From Prochilodus magdalenae (Eukaryota; Chordata; Actinopteri; Characiformes; Prochilodontidae), in contig JAMWET010003097.1 of assembly GCA_024036415.1 (NCBI GenBank), positions 66,001 to 130,000 of the forward strand: a stretch of 64,000 nucleotides of DNA, in the 5' to 3' direction. The position numbers were made by a program, and so were the translations under genes. The notes under the pieces were generated by a model. It had not been told where the DNA came from. It did not search any database and saw only the letters and a program-made list of their open reading frames with translations. Below are positions 13,901-22,180 of the stretch, in pieces (the stretch's first letter is position 1; each line of letters begins with the position of its first letter).

Positions 13901-16900
13901 GGCAGCTTTTTGTTTGTTTTTGTTTTTTTGAGGAATGGCTAGTGTTTCGTAAAGTTCGTTTGACTGTTTGATCATCTTTACCTGTGTCTTTGTGTCTCTA
14001 GCTCTCCAGCATGCAGGGAAGCACATGGAGGACAGCATTGTGGCCTCTTACACTGCACTGCTTTTGGGCTGCCTCTGCCAGGGAAGCCCTGTAAGTTCAT
14101 ACAAACACACCCTTTATGTAATAACACCTATGTAAGGTCTCATTACTCTAAGTATGCCGTTCAGGGTCAATCACAATGTTAACAGCACCGTACATATAAA
14201 GCAAATACATGCGATAAGTACCAAATGTGTTTATTTATGTTTGTGTATGTTACTTGCCGATTGCACAGGGTAATAACTAATCTGCGAAGTCAGGGCAAAG
14301 CTAAACGCATGCCGCAATATGTTGACAAAATATACTTTGGTTCATTTCACTCCTCCATATCCGTTTGTAACTCTTACTCTAACCATGCAGGTGATTCTGG
14401 TCTAGGGTAATCCCAGCTCAACACAGAGTAAAAGTGATTTGAAACAAATAAGCCAAATAAAACTGTTTCGTATTTCAATTTTCATTCGTTCACATGGGTG
14501 TTATGAGCAGATGATATCGGAGTAGAAAAAGAAAAGCAAACTAATAAATAAATAAAATTATAAGGTATTCATCTTGGCCCTGAGCAAAATCCCAAGGCCT
14601 GCTTTGCTGTCTGTTAGAGCTTCAGCAACCCAACACAGATCCAGGAGGAGAGAAAATCAATAAAAAATATTGCTGCCTCAGGCTAATCATTTGTTTCTTT
14701 ATAGAAATCCCCCACAGAATGAACCACCATCAAAATTCTTGACTCCTCTGGTGACACAAACTCTTAAAATAGTCAAACCGACTATTTTTATTAGTCCTTA
14801 CATAAAAGGATGTAAATGTTGGATCAAAATACGGCCAAATTTCAAAATGATTTTGCTCAGTGTCCCAAATAACGCTGTGCATTTCCCAGTTTTGTATGAA
14901 TACTGTGGGGTTGTAATTCAGCAATCCAAAATCCACCACAATGACTACAGGGTTATAAGAGCCAACAGTGCATTAATTGCTGCTAAGAGATTGTCTGATA
15001 TATACTTTAAAGTCATATTTTAAGCAGAAATTTGAAACTCCAAACTTTCAGTCCACTTACTTGCTGTTTTAATATGCTCACCAGACAAAAACCTGAGTCC
15101 CCTGTGACAAACTTGCCTACTAGCATGTAATACCTCCACCAGCACCAATAACAGCTGTGAATGAGTTTGGCATGGACTAGACAAGTTTCTGGATGTAGGC
15201 CACATCAGTGTTCAGACTCTCATGCATCAAAGTATTGCATTTGCCTTCCCTGGCACAATTCCGAGGAGAATTCCCTGTAGACTGGGATTTTAGCCACTGC
15301 TGGTAGACCCGTATGGTTGGACGCTGCTTCCATACACCTGTAGATTCAACTACTTCCTTCACACTATGGTCTTTGGCCACGCCCACATGCAGTCCCTCCA
15401 TTTAGCCAATCATTAACATCTGCTTTAGAGCCGTTTTCCACACATGGAACAAGACATTCCCTGTACTGTAGCACTACTGTTACTACCACCGTAAACACAC
15501 AGCCTTTTTTTAATATATATATGTATTGTTTATAAATATATATATTTACAAACGGGTAACCAAGCGACTTTAGACCTTCACAAGGTTGTTTGTCTATCTG
15601 CAGCTCTGTATTTTAAGTCAATCTCATCCGATCTATTTTTTGGTGATCCATTTGTCTGTCATTCACAGTTTTGAAAAATGTAGGTTCCAGTCAGAAGTCG
15701 TGAAATTGCTTCCTGACTTCTCACTGCGGTCAGGCTATTTTATTGATTCCTGCAATTCCAGACGCTGCGGCTGATAGAAGGATTGATTAGATAGTATTGG
15801 ATGATAGCTGCAAGTACTGGACCTCCTTAAGCAGAGCTTTGGAAACGGGTGCACACAGACAGACAGATAGACTAGATCACTGCTCAGATTATTAGTTTGT
15901 TTTTATTTGTTTGCTAATTTAGAATTTGCACAGCATTGTGTCGATTGACTGTTACTATACTGATGCAATTCTAGGAACGTAAGTACATAGAGGCGTCTGT
16001 AGCTGCCCTTACCTCCCCCATAGTTTAGGGAGACCTTGTTCTCCAGGAACTTGCGTGCTTGTCGAGCTACAAGAAAACACCACAAAGAAACAAAAGTAGT
16101 TCTTGACTTCTGTAGGGCTTTTTGTGTTCCCGCAGCTCTTATCTGATCATGATCAAGCTGTCAGATTCCGTAACCCTTGAGATCTCGGGTTTGACGATCG
16201 TTAAAAGTTGAACTCGGAAGAACAAAGGTGCCTTGAAACCTGCGACAGATAACCGTTATTGAGAGCCTCTTGTTTTCCTTTGTAGCCGAACGTTGTGGGA
16301 GTATTGTCGGAGCTTAATTACGGTCTTAAGAAGGCAGGTCCATTAAAGCGGAGTCAGACTGGGATGCGTCTGACGGTGCCAGCAGTTGCTCTGGCTGTTA
16401 ATTTCAGGGTCACGGCACTTGAGGCAGGCATCTCTTTCTCTCCCTCCCGCTCTTCCTCCCTCCCTCTGTCACTTATTTGCGCCCACACTCCTCTGTGTGC
16501 GGCTGACATTTGGAGCCGGTATCTTCCTGATGGGTTTTGGATGCCCGCCTGTTTTTATTGGGCCTTTTTCTTCGGTGTGCAGAAGTGCCAGCATTAGAAT
16601 GATCTCCGCCTGGCTTTTGTAGCAGAGATGCCCACAGTCCAGGCGTGCGTCTCTATTTGAGAGTGTAAGGGAGGGGATTGGTACGACTGAAACCAAAAAC
16701 AAAGGAGTGTTGAGCAGGGTTGTTAAATTTAACGTGACCATAACTCCTTAACATGATGATAAATTAATCTTTTAGAATTTCATAACCTAGTGCCGTCGGT
16801 AGGAGTGCTGGCTGAAGCCCAGCTGCAGCGTGCTGTGTGTTAGCTGATTAAGGTCCAGGAGTATTGACTCCTCATTCAAATGGCTTTTAAAGTGGACAGA

Positions 16901-19378
16901 GAGCTCTCCTAAATGATCAAGCAGCATACCAGCGAAGTGGAAAGTACGACTCAGTTCTCTTACAGAGACTGTTTTATTGCAAGAATCTAAAAAGAGCTGT
17001 GTCAACGAGATCATGGAACAGTTGAACCATAGAGTAGAGCATGTGCACTCTTCAGTTGAAACATGCAGCTGCTTACTGCCATGATGGAAAATGGGAAGTT
17101 CACTCTACGGAATGTGATAGCTGAGTGTAGCTGAAAGCTGAGAAGACGAATGCGGTGAACCCTCTGGGGTCTAGGGGCTTTTTATTGATTTCTGCATGTA
17201 TGCTTAAATGACCCTTTAAAGGCAGATGTGTTTGCAGTACATGCATGGTTTATATGCTAGCCTATAAAACAGTCTCGGCTCTCTCTACACCAAGGACCCA
17301 TTTGACATGGTGTGTGAGAATTTTGTCCGAGGGCTGAAAATTTGCAATGTGATTTGAGGAAATTCGTAATATCTCTGGTGAAAACAGCTTCACTGTGCTT
17401 AAAATGGTTTGACAAAGTTTAGTGTGCTACATATATATACAGCAATAAAGAAAAGAGCACTCCAGTTTCTTCTTAAATCAGCATCTCCACTTGTACAGCA
17501 GGTTCTTAGTGAGGAACCGAAGGTTGGGTTCTAGCTTTACTGGCAGATACAGTGAGCGTCTGGTTCATAAGAACAAGGTCCAGCAGCAAACACACAGGAC
17601 AACACAGCTACAGACTGGCAGAGGGCCAAACCCACTCTCTACTGACCGTGATGAATGCCACCTCATCCCAATGTCCCTTACCCACCGTGAGATGACCTCA
17701 GGTGACCTACAGAGAGACTGGCGAGCGGGGGCTGGGGTGAAACGCACAGCGAGCATGGTTCTAAAAACAGGCTTCTGGAGGTCATTAGTGATTTTCTAAA
17801 TAAACAGATCTAATACAATATCTGATCTGGAGTTTGGGAGACATGGTTCCAGTAGTGTTGAGAATCAAACAGAACTGAGGGATTCTGGTCCAACACAAAC
17901 CCAGAACCTGGAGCACTAGAGAGAGTTTGAAGTGGTGTCTTATGTCAGTAAGCTGTAAACAACTTCTGACTCACTGTTTGACCGCTGTCTCGACTGAGTG
18001 TCCATTGGTTAGTTTCACACCTAGTACAGGTGAACACATAAATCCACCAGGCTAGAGGCATGCGGTGGATGCTCATTTCAAACAACGACAGGCTGGTGTT
18101 GTGGATTTAAACTCCCCTTCATGGGTTCATATCTCTGGATGTGAGTCGCATGCCGTCACACGATATGATAGAACACCAAAGGCCAGGTTCAGAGTAGGTT
18201 TGAATCAGAGCCCTCACAAAGGTATTACCAGAAACATCAATCAGCTTGAGAAATGTGGACACTGGCACATTCAGCTATCCCACAGGGTTAATCGCACTTA
18301 ATGGTCAGCTCCTTCAGAAGGGGCTTTTTCCTGTCGTGCTCTTGAAATGGGGTATATATTGCTTGACTTAATCTTCGACTTTTGCTGGAAATATAGCTGC
18401 AGACGTTGAGTATACGTTTGTGCGCTCACTTGAGGTGGATAAACTTGCTGGTAAAAAAATAAATAAATAAAAAAGTAACCCAATGAAAGGAAATGTAAAT
18501 GAAAAAACTGCTCAGACGTTTTTTTGCTTCCATTTACAGCAGATACCGGTTTAAAAGTGCCTTTATCTTTTTAACATGGTAAAAAAAAATTATATTAATA
18601 ATAGTAAAAATAATGTGCTCTTTTTGTGTTGATAAACGGATGAAAGGTGCTTGATGCTGATCATGAGTCAGTATTCTAGCCAGTGTGTCTGATCAGCCTT
18701 GATGTAACACACAGCCAATAAATTCAAAGAAAGTTGCGTGAAGTTATTTGTAACTCTGATTTATTCTGAGTTCCGAGCTCAGCCTGCGCCGACCATGACC
18801 ATGTTCCTTCAGGTTCTTAGGACTGCAGTTGACTGAGGTTAATCTGCTGACTCTAGTCTTTATATTTGGCATTATTGATGATGATGATGATGATGATGAT
18901 GTGGACTTACTGGTGTTATTGTTGTCTCTCGTGTTCCAGATGAACGTCAGTACTGTCCGGGAAAACCTTCCAAAGGGGGATTTTTCCATAATGACGGAAA
19001 TGCTGAAGAAGTTCTTGAATTTCATGAACCTCACTGTAAGTGTGATTGTGTGTGCGTGATTGGGTGTGCGTTTGTTTGTTTGTTTGTTTGTGTGCGTGTG
19101 CGTTTGTTTGTTTGTGCGTTTGTTTGTTTGTTTGTGTGTGTGTTTGTGTGCGTGTGCGTTTGTTTGTTTGTTTGTTTGTTTGTTTGTGCGTGTGCGTTTG
19201 TTTGTTTGTGTGTGTGTTTGTGTGCGTGTGCGTTTGTTTGTTTGTGTGTTCGCTGTTGTGGTACTTCTGAGCTCTGTGTAATACTGGCTTTGTTTGTATG
19301 CTTCACTCGCAGTGTGACATTGGCACGACGGGGCAGAAGTCCATCTCTCGGGTCATCGATTATCTGGAGCACTGCTAG
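1841..19378 (+). CDS. wapl: WAPL cohesin release factor, C-terminal part (8 exons, 5' end outside window)
   Basis: Joining 1841-1917, 9934-10100, 12314-12429, 13110-13274, 13650-13857, 14002-14090, 18940-19035 and 19313-19378 gives 984 nt, an open frame of 327 residues ending in ...[11 protein letters not shown] and TAG. All intron ends are GT/AG and phases agree across every junction. Recognisable WAPL stretches are [73 protein letters not shown] and [24 protein letters not shown] is a nuclear HEAT-repeat protein that works with PDS5 to release cohesin from chromatin; this is the C-terminal part of its conserved WAPL domain. Vertebrate WAPL is about 1200 residues, so roughly a quarter is present. 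Fish can carry two wapl paralogs and I cannot say which this is. A repeat-laden 8-kb intron follows the first visible exon. The last intron contains a TTTG/GTGC microsatellite. Confidence 0.95.
2211..2250 (+). repeat. (TAGAA)n pentanucleotide microsatellite
   Basis: About eight tandem copies of tagaa inside the wapl intron. A poly-T run of about 20 follows at 2311-2330. Confidence 0.95.
2868..4530 (+). repeat. 54-bp minisatellite in wapl intron
   Basis: About 26 tandem copies of a 54-bp unit that contains ggtgtacagtaactcagtaa and gtgtaatgtgttagtgt. Variants include cagt/cggt, gcgtg/gtgtg and a form with an extra base (gtgtaatggtaactc) clustered at 3490-3790. From about 3940 the units become irregular and the array decays by 4530. 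The same family recurs at 35560-36235. Confidence 0.97.
4600..7722. other. wapl intron, no feature recognised
   Basis: Intron sequence between two minisatellites. Several open frames of 60-117 codons lie on both strands but show no domain, no consistent splice structure and no similarity that I recognise. A short poly-T run lies at 5170-5188. Confidence 0.6.
7723..9380 (+). repeat. 24-bp minisatellite in wapl intron
   Basis: About 68 tandem copies of a 24-25 bp unit built on gtgtcgggactggacaggaa plus ttga/tcgg/ttgg. Units with gggtctcggacagg are 25 bp and flank blocks of 24-bp units. Because 24 is divisible by three, several frames on both strands stay open, including a 595-codon antisense frame (7668-9455) and plus-strand frames of 193, 363 and 216 codons. 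These have monotonous products and I do not regard them as genes. The array lies wholly between wapl exons a and b. Confidence 0.97.
9490..9576 (+). mobile_element. Non-LTR retrotransposon 3' tail fragment
   Basis: The stretch gggataggctctagcac followed by tgacccagaaggattaagcg and a gtgagtgagtga tail resembles the 3' ends of fish LINE/SINE elements (gggataggctcc...gacccagaaggataagcgg...). Only the tail is present. Family not assigned. Confidence 0.55.
9934..10100 (+). CDS. wapl: wapl exon b
   Basis: Acceptor tttgtcccag, donor gtgagt. It completes a Lys codon, then encodes [15 protein letters not shown] through [21 protein letters not shown], ending with one base of the next Glu codon. The middle ([17 protein letters not shown]) is the variable part. 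Confidence 0.95.
10101..11193. other. wapl intron, no feature recognised
   Basis: Intron after exon b. Short open frames only, none with a recognisable product. A run of C with interspersed bases occurs at 10708-10724. Confidence 0.6.
11194..11690 (-). mobile_element. Tc1-like transposon relic (family C)
   Basis: A TA target followed by the terminal sequence cagttgggaaaataagtatt starts at 11194. On the minus strand, 11495-11683 encodes a Tc1 transposase C-terminal block containing [17 protein letters not shown], which includes the catalytic Glu. The copy has lost the rest of the transposase and the second terminal repeat is not evident. It is an inactive intronic insertion. Confidence 0.88.
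11691..12313. other. wapl intron, no feature recognised
   Basis: Intron sequence between the Tc1 relic and exon c. No supported feature. Confidence 0.55.
12314..12429 (+). CDS. wapl: wapl exon c
   Basis: Acceptor gtgtgtacag, donor gtgagt. It encodes (E)[19 protein letters not shown] through [12 protein letters not shown] and ends in phase 0. It is strongly conserved with vertebrate WAPL. Confidence 0.96.
12430..13109. other. wapl intron, no feature recognised
   Basis: Intron between exons c and d. An open frame at 12304-12609 simply runs out of exon c. Nothing else is supported. Confidence 0.6.
13110..13274 (+). CDS. wapl: wapl exon d
   Basis: Encodes [20 protein letters not shown], then a divergent [19 protein letters not shown] segment, then [10 protein letters not shown]; 55 codons, phase 0 at both ends. 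Donor gtgggt. The acceptor aatgcgtag has a poor pyrimidine tract, but the frame and similarity leave little doubt about the boundary. Confidence 0.93.
13275..13649. other. wapl intron, no feature recognised
   Basis: Short intron between exons d and e. Nothing else seen. Confidence 0.7.
13650..13857 (+). CDS. wapl: wapl exon e
   Basis: Acceptor tgtttgtag, donor gtgaag. It encodes [20 protein letters not shown], then [15 protein letters not shown], then an acidic/lysine-rich run [14 protein letters not shown], ending one base into the Ala codon. The charged linker is typical of WAPL. Confidence 0.95.
14002..14090 (+). CDS. wapl: wapl exon f
   Basis: Acceptor gtctctag, donor gtaagt. It encodes (A)[18 protein letters not shown], then [11 protein letters not shown]; phase 0 at the end. 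Confidence 0.96.
14091..15130. other. wapl intron, no feature recognised
   Basis: First part of a 4.8-kb intron. AT-rich with no supported feature. Confidence 0.55.
15131..15462 (-). repeat. Dispersed repeat R1, copy 1
   Basis: This 330-bp stretch matches 42278-42640 in the opposite orientation, sharing ccactgctggtagacccgta, ctttggccacgcccacatg and ccaatcattaacatctgct. The minus strand reads through [16 protein letters not shown] in both copies. That suggests a degraded transposase or retroelement fragment, but I do not recognise the family. Confidence 0.8.
15463..17457. other. wapl intron, no gene recognised
   Basis: Intron sequence. An AT palindrome-like run (tatatatatgtattg...) lies at 15510-15550. 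Open frames at 16295-16741 on both strands have no recognisable domain. Confidence 0.5.
17458..17765 (+). mobile_element. Tc1-like N-terminal relic (R2), copy 1
   Basis: Nearly identical for about 290 bp to 32375-32665, starting at ctccagtttcttct. The plus strand encodes a stretch with [17 protein letters not shown], which resembles the N-terminal helix-turn-helix of Tc1 transposases (ordered like DRQLIRLSL...TSRDLQ..W). The two copies diverge after the HTH segment. No catalytic domain follows, so the fragment is dead. Confidence 0.7.
17766..18939. other. wapl intron with (GAT)n microsatellite
   Basis: Intron sequence before exon g. Short runs of AAATAAAT occur at 18455-18472. A (GAT)n tract of eight copies lies at about 18876-18901, 40 bp upstream of the exon g acceptor. 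Confidence 0.65.
18940..19035 (+). CDS. wapl: wapl exon g
   Basis: Acceptor gtgttccag, donor gtaagt. It encodes [20 protein letters not shown] through [12 protein letters not shown]; 32 codons, phase 0 at both ends. Confidence 0.96.
19066..19250 (+). repeat. TTTG / GTGTGCGT microsatellite in last wapl intron
   Basis: Mixed (tttg)n and gtgtgcgtgtgcg repeats about 185 bp long. The period keeps cysteine/valine-rich frames open in all plus frames, but these are by-products. The tract begins about 30 bp after the exon g donor. Confidence 0.93.
19313..19378 (+). CDS. wapl: wapl last coding exon h with stop
   Basis: Acceptor cactcgcag. It encodes [20 protein letters not shown], then C and TAG at 19376-19378. 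It matches the conserved WAPL C terminus. Confidence 0.96.
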   Translation, partial: CDIGTTGQKSISRVIDYLEHC

Positions 19379-21262
19379 TGCATCAGCGGGGCTCACCTTT
19401 TCCCCCTCACATAAACACGGACACGCATACACGCCTGGCAGAACGCGACGCAGCGAGCAACCCCCGAGACCACCAGCACCATGGCGTCTTTAGCCTCCAC
19501 CGCCCCGTTTCTCCCTCTTGCTGTGGTCAGGAGAAGGCAGTACTGTTGTATGAAGTGCTTTGAATCCACCTGAGAGGAACTTTCTGTTTTTGTTTCTGAC
19601 CGTGTTCTCAGCACCGTTCAGACAGGCTTCTGTTCCTTCCTTCACTTTTTTTTATTTATTTTTTTTCGATTTAGGCTTTTGTGGGGTTTTTTAAATCATA
19701 AATTGACAGCAGTACAGCAGGGAACGGCGATCAGCATTCTCTCTTCGCTTTCCAAAAAAAAAGCCCATTTTCTCATTGTGCCCTGCGAGAACGCTACTGT
19801 GCTAGGCCGGGTCGCTTTCGTAAAGATCTGTTTTTCTTTAACCCCCGCAAATCAATAACTCTCACTGTCAGTGCACCCCGGCGCCACAGACGATGGATAG
19901 CTTTGATCGAGCACCGCTCAGACTTGCGAGCATTGGAGGTTTTGCCCCATTTTTTCCTTCTTTGAGTTTTAAAAGTGGGGGGCACTGACCTGGTCGGTTC
20001 TGAGGCTGAATCTGAGCTTTTTCTTCATTTGATGCTGAGCACTGTGGCCTGTGAGGCCACACTGAATTTTCTTTTTTTCCCCCCTTGGTTTTCCTTCTCT
20101 GATCCCACCCCGTTTAGGAATCCTGACGTCTCATGGTGTATAAGTTATTACTTCTCGGCTTATTGGGTGGGCAAATCGGAGGAGGGAAGGAATGGAGAGA
20201 GATTTACAGTTTTAACAGTTTACCAGCTTTACCATGTGGAATCAGGGGTGATCGATGTGTCCTCCCTAGTCTTGGAGATTTTAATCTTTGGAAAGTCGCC
20301 GGGAATCTGACTCCAATAGCTAAATCATGCAGCATATTGCCATGCCAAGCCAGATTTAAGCTAAGCATGGTCACCTTAACTCTCCCAACGTTCTGTGTCC
20401 CGTATAGTTTGACCGATCAGAACGCAAGAACCGGTTAATCTTGCAATGTGCCCAGCTGAAGTTTTTTGTTGGTATGCTTTTTTTTGTTCTTAATTAATAA
20501 TTTATTCTGACAGGGCGCAGCATGATTGTGTTATAGTTTCATGAAGCTCTCGGTGTCCTCTCTCAGTAGGCCAGTTTATTAAACACATCCGAAATGTATC
20601 ATACGTTTAGAATCGTCATGTGTTCGGGTTCATACAAAGACATCCCTCAAAGATAAGCTTCACCGATGCCCTTTTGACAAGCTGTTCTCTGTAACTTTAT
20701 TTAAAATTGCGCTCACAACATCTGTCCCTCGTCCCCCTCCCCCTCGTCATTTAAACAGTGTCCGTTTTGACGAAATTGGAAATTGATGTACAGTTAAGAC
20801 ATACCAAACCTTTATTTCGAATTAACTTTCTTTTTGTATTTTCCAGTGTGTGTTTTTGTCGTTTTCTGTTTGTCACCTGCTGCAGACTGTCCTGTTAGTC
20901 CACGGGCCGTGTCCGGAAAGTGTCATCGTGCGTCTATGTTTTTCCTGTCAGGGCTGTATCCGACACGCTAAACATCCCAATGTTCCCCCACCCTCCCCGA
21001 GTTCACAAGTTCTGGAAATGAATGGAACCACAAAAATGTACATATGTCTGTAAATATCGGCTATTGGAAAATCTAGAACGATAGACTACTTTTCGGAATC
21101 CGATCTTATTTTTATTTTATACAGCATTTTTTTCAGTTGTGTTTGAGGTGAAATTTAAAAGAGGCATCTGCAGGAACCTGAACTTTGTACCAATTTCAGA
21201 AATGATGTCTTTGGTTACTTGTACATAATTTTAACTCAAATAAAAATTGCTACTTTCAGTAC
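19379..21262 (+). other. wapl: wapl 3' UTR
   Basis: No further exon is needed after the stop. The first canonical AATAAA in a plausible terminal context is at 21239-21244, preceded by a tgtacataattttaactc stretch and followed by T/GT-rich sequence, giving a 3' UTR of about 1.88 kb. Vertebrate WAPL mRNAs also have long 3' UTRs. The cleavage position is inferred. Confidence 0.7.
21239..21244 (+). terminator. wapl: wapl polyadenylation signal AATAAA
   Basis: Canonical hexamer 1.86 kb after the wapl stop codon and the last plus-strand signal before the convergent bHLH gene. Confidence 0.65.
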
Positions 21263-21359
21263 ATCTCACTGCCGTTTGCCCGTTTTCTCAGCGGTCGGAG
21301 CAGCAAATTCAACACAAGCCATTCCTTTTTTCCGTCTTTTGTTTTTTTAAAAAACATTT

Positions 21360-21365
21360 TTTATT
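21360..21365 (-). terminator. Possible atoh1-like polyadenylation signal
   Basis: Minus-strand AATAAA (plus TTTATT) about 100 nt downstream of the bHLH stop codon. Position and orientation fit a short 3' UTR. Not otherwise supported. Confidence 0.5.
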
Positions 21366-21464
21366 TAGTCTTTTTAATCCATGGCCATTTGATCCATTAT
21401 TAAATTATTACTAACAAAGTGCAAAAATATAGCCTAACCAAACACGAGATATGCTCTGGACTTG

Positions 21465-22061
21465 TTACTTGGCGCCGTTGCTCCTTTCCCAGCAGTGCGT
21501 CGTGGCTTTCCTGTCCGTGTTCGGCAGGACGGTACCTGCGGCGTGTTCCCGCAGGCTGTCCTGGTGTGCGGCGTCCTGTTCACTGTTCTGCTCTGTTTGC
21601 GGACCCAGTTCTGTTGTGGCCTGTCGCTGTCCTGCATGCTCCCTTTGTGCTGAGATGCGCCAGTGTCCGCGCTCCTCGCTCTGCAGCAGCTCGCTCAGCG
21701 TGCTGATGTAGATCTGTGCCATCTGGAGCGTCTCAGACTTGGACAACTTCCTGGCGCTCTCCACGTTGGGGATGACGCTCCTGAGCCTGTCGAAAGCCAC
21801 GTTCAGGCCCAGCATCCTCCTGCGCTCCCGTGCATTGGCCGCCAGCCTCCTCCGCTTGCGGGCCCGGGCCAAGGCGCATTGGTCCTGCTGGATCGCCTCG
21901 CAGCGAGCCCTGACCTCCAGCCCTTCGTCCGTCCAGCCGGCACACAACAGCGTCTGAACCTGCTCGTGATCCCACCGGCGCTGAGCGTCACCGTCCCTCA
22001 GCAAGAGCGGCCCGTAAGAGCTGTGTTGAGGCATCACTCTTTTCCCGGAGGCTTTCAGCAT
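21465..22061 (-). CDS. Atonal-family bHLH transcription factor (atoh1-like, possibly atoh1c)
   Basis: A 198-residue single-exon frame using the Met at 22061. An in-frame Met further upstream (22181) would add 40 low-complexity Pro/Arg/Ser residues, and [16 protein letters not shown] looks like the natural start. The basic helix-loop-helix spans about residues 70-127: [14 protein letters not shown] is the atonal-type basic region, then [14 protein letters not shown], loop [12 protein letters not shown], and helix 2 [16 protein letters not shown]. The pattern VIP...[19 protein letters not shown] is closer to Atoh1 than to Atoh7 or the neurogenins. Departures from Atoh1 are Leu and Val in [10 protein letters not shown] and Ser in KLSKSE, where Tyr is usual. 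The flanks do not match Atoh1a/b as I remember them, which favours the divergent fish atoh1c. Such factors bind E-boxes as heterodimers with E proteins in the nucleus and act as proneural regulators. It is convergent with wapl. Confidence 0.88.
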   Translation of the reverse strand: MLKASGKRVMPQHSSYGPLLLRDGDAQRRWDHEQVQTLLCAGWTDEGLEVRARCEAIQQDQCALARARKRRRLAANARERRRMLGLNVAFDRLRSVIPNVESARKLSKSETLQMAQIYISTLSELLQSEERGHWRISAQREHAGQRQATTELGPQTEQNSEQDAAHQDSLREHAAGTVLPNTDRKATTHCWERSNGAK

Positions 22062-22180
22062 CTCTTCTTGCGCTCTTTCGGTTGCAGAGGCGGTATTTAT
22101 TGACAAGCCCCTTCCATGTGTGGCGCTGCGAGGAGGGGGGCAGGGGGGGCGTGGTGCCGAGGGTCGTGTGCGGGCAGACA
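22062..22180 (-). promoter_or_regulatory. Putative proximal promoter / 5' UTR of the atoh1-like gene
   Basis: On the minus strand a TATA-like AATAAATA lies at about 22095-22102, and an E-box CACATG (plus catgtg) at 22115-22120. Atoh1 genes are known to autoregulate through E-boxes, so the site is a reasonable candidate. No transcription start is visible. Confidence 0.35.

Noticed and set aside
19031..19493. Frames rich in Cys/Val or Thr/Asn over the last wapl intron
   Set aside because: They are translations of the TTTG/GTGC microsatellite.
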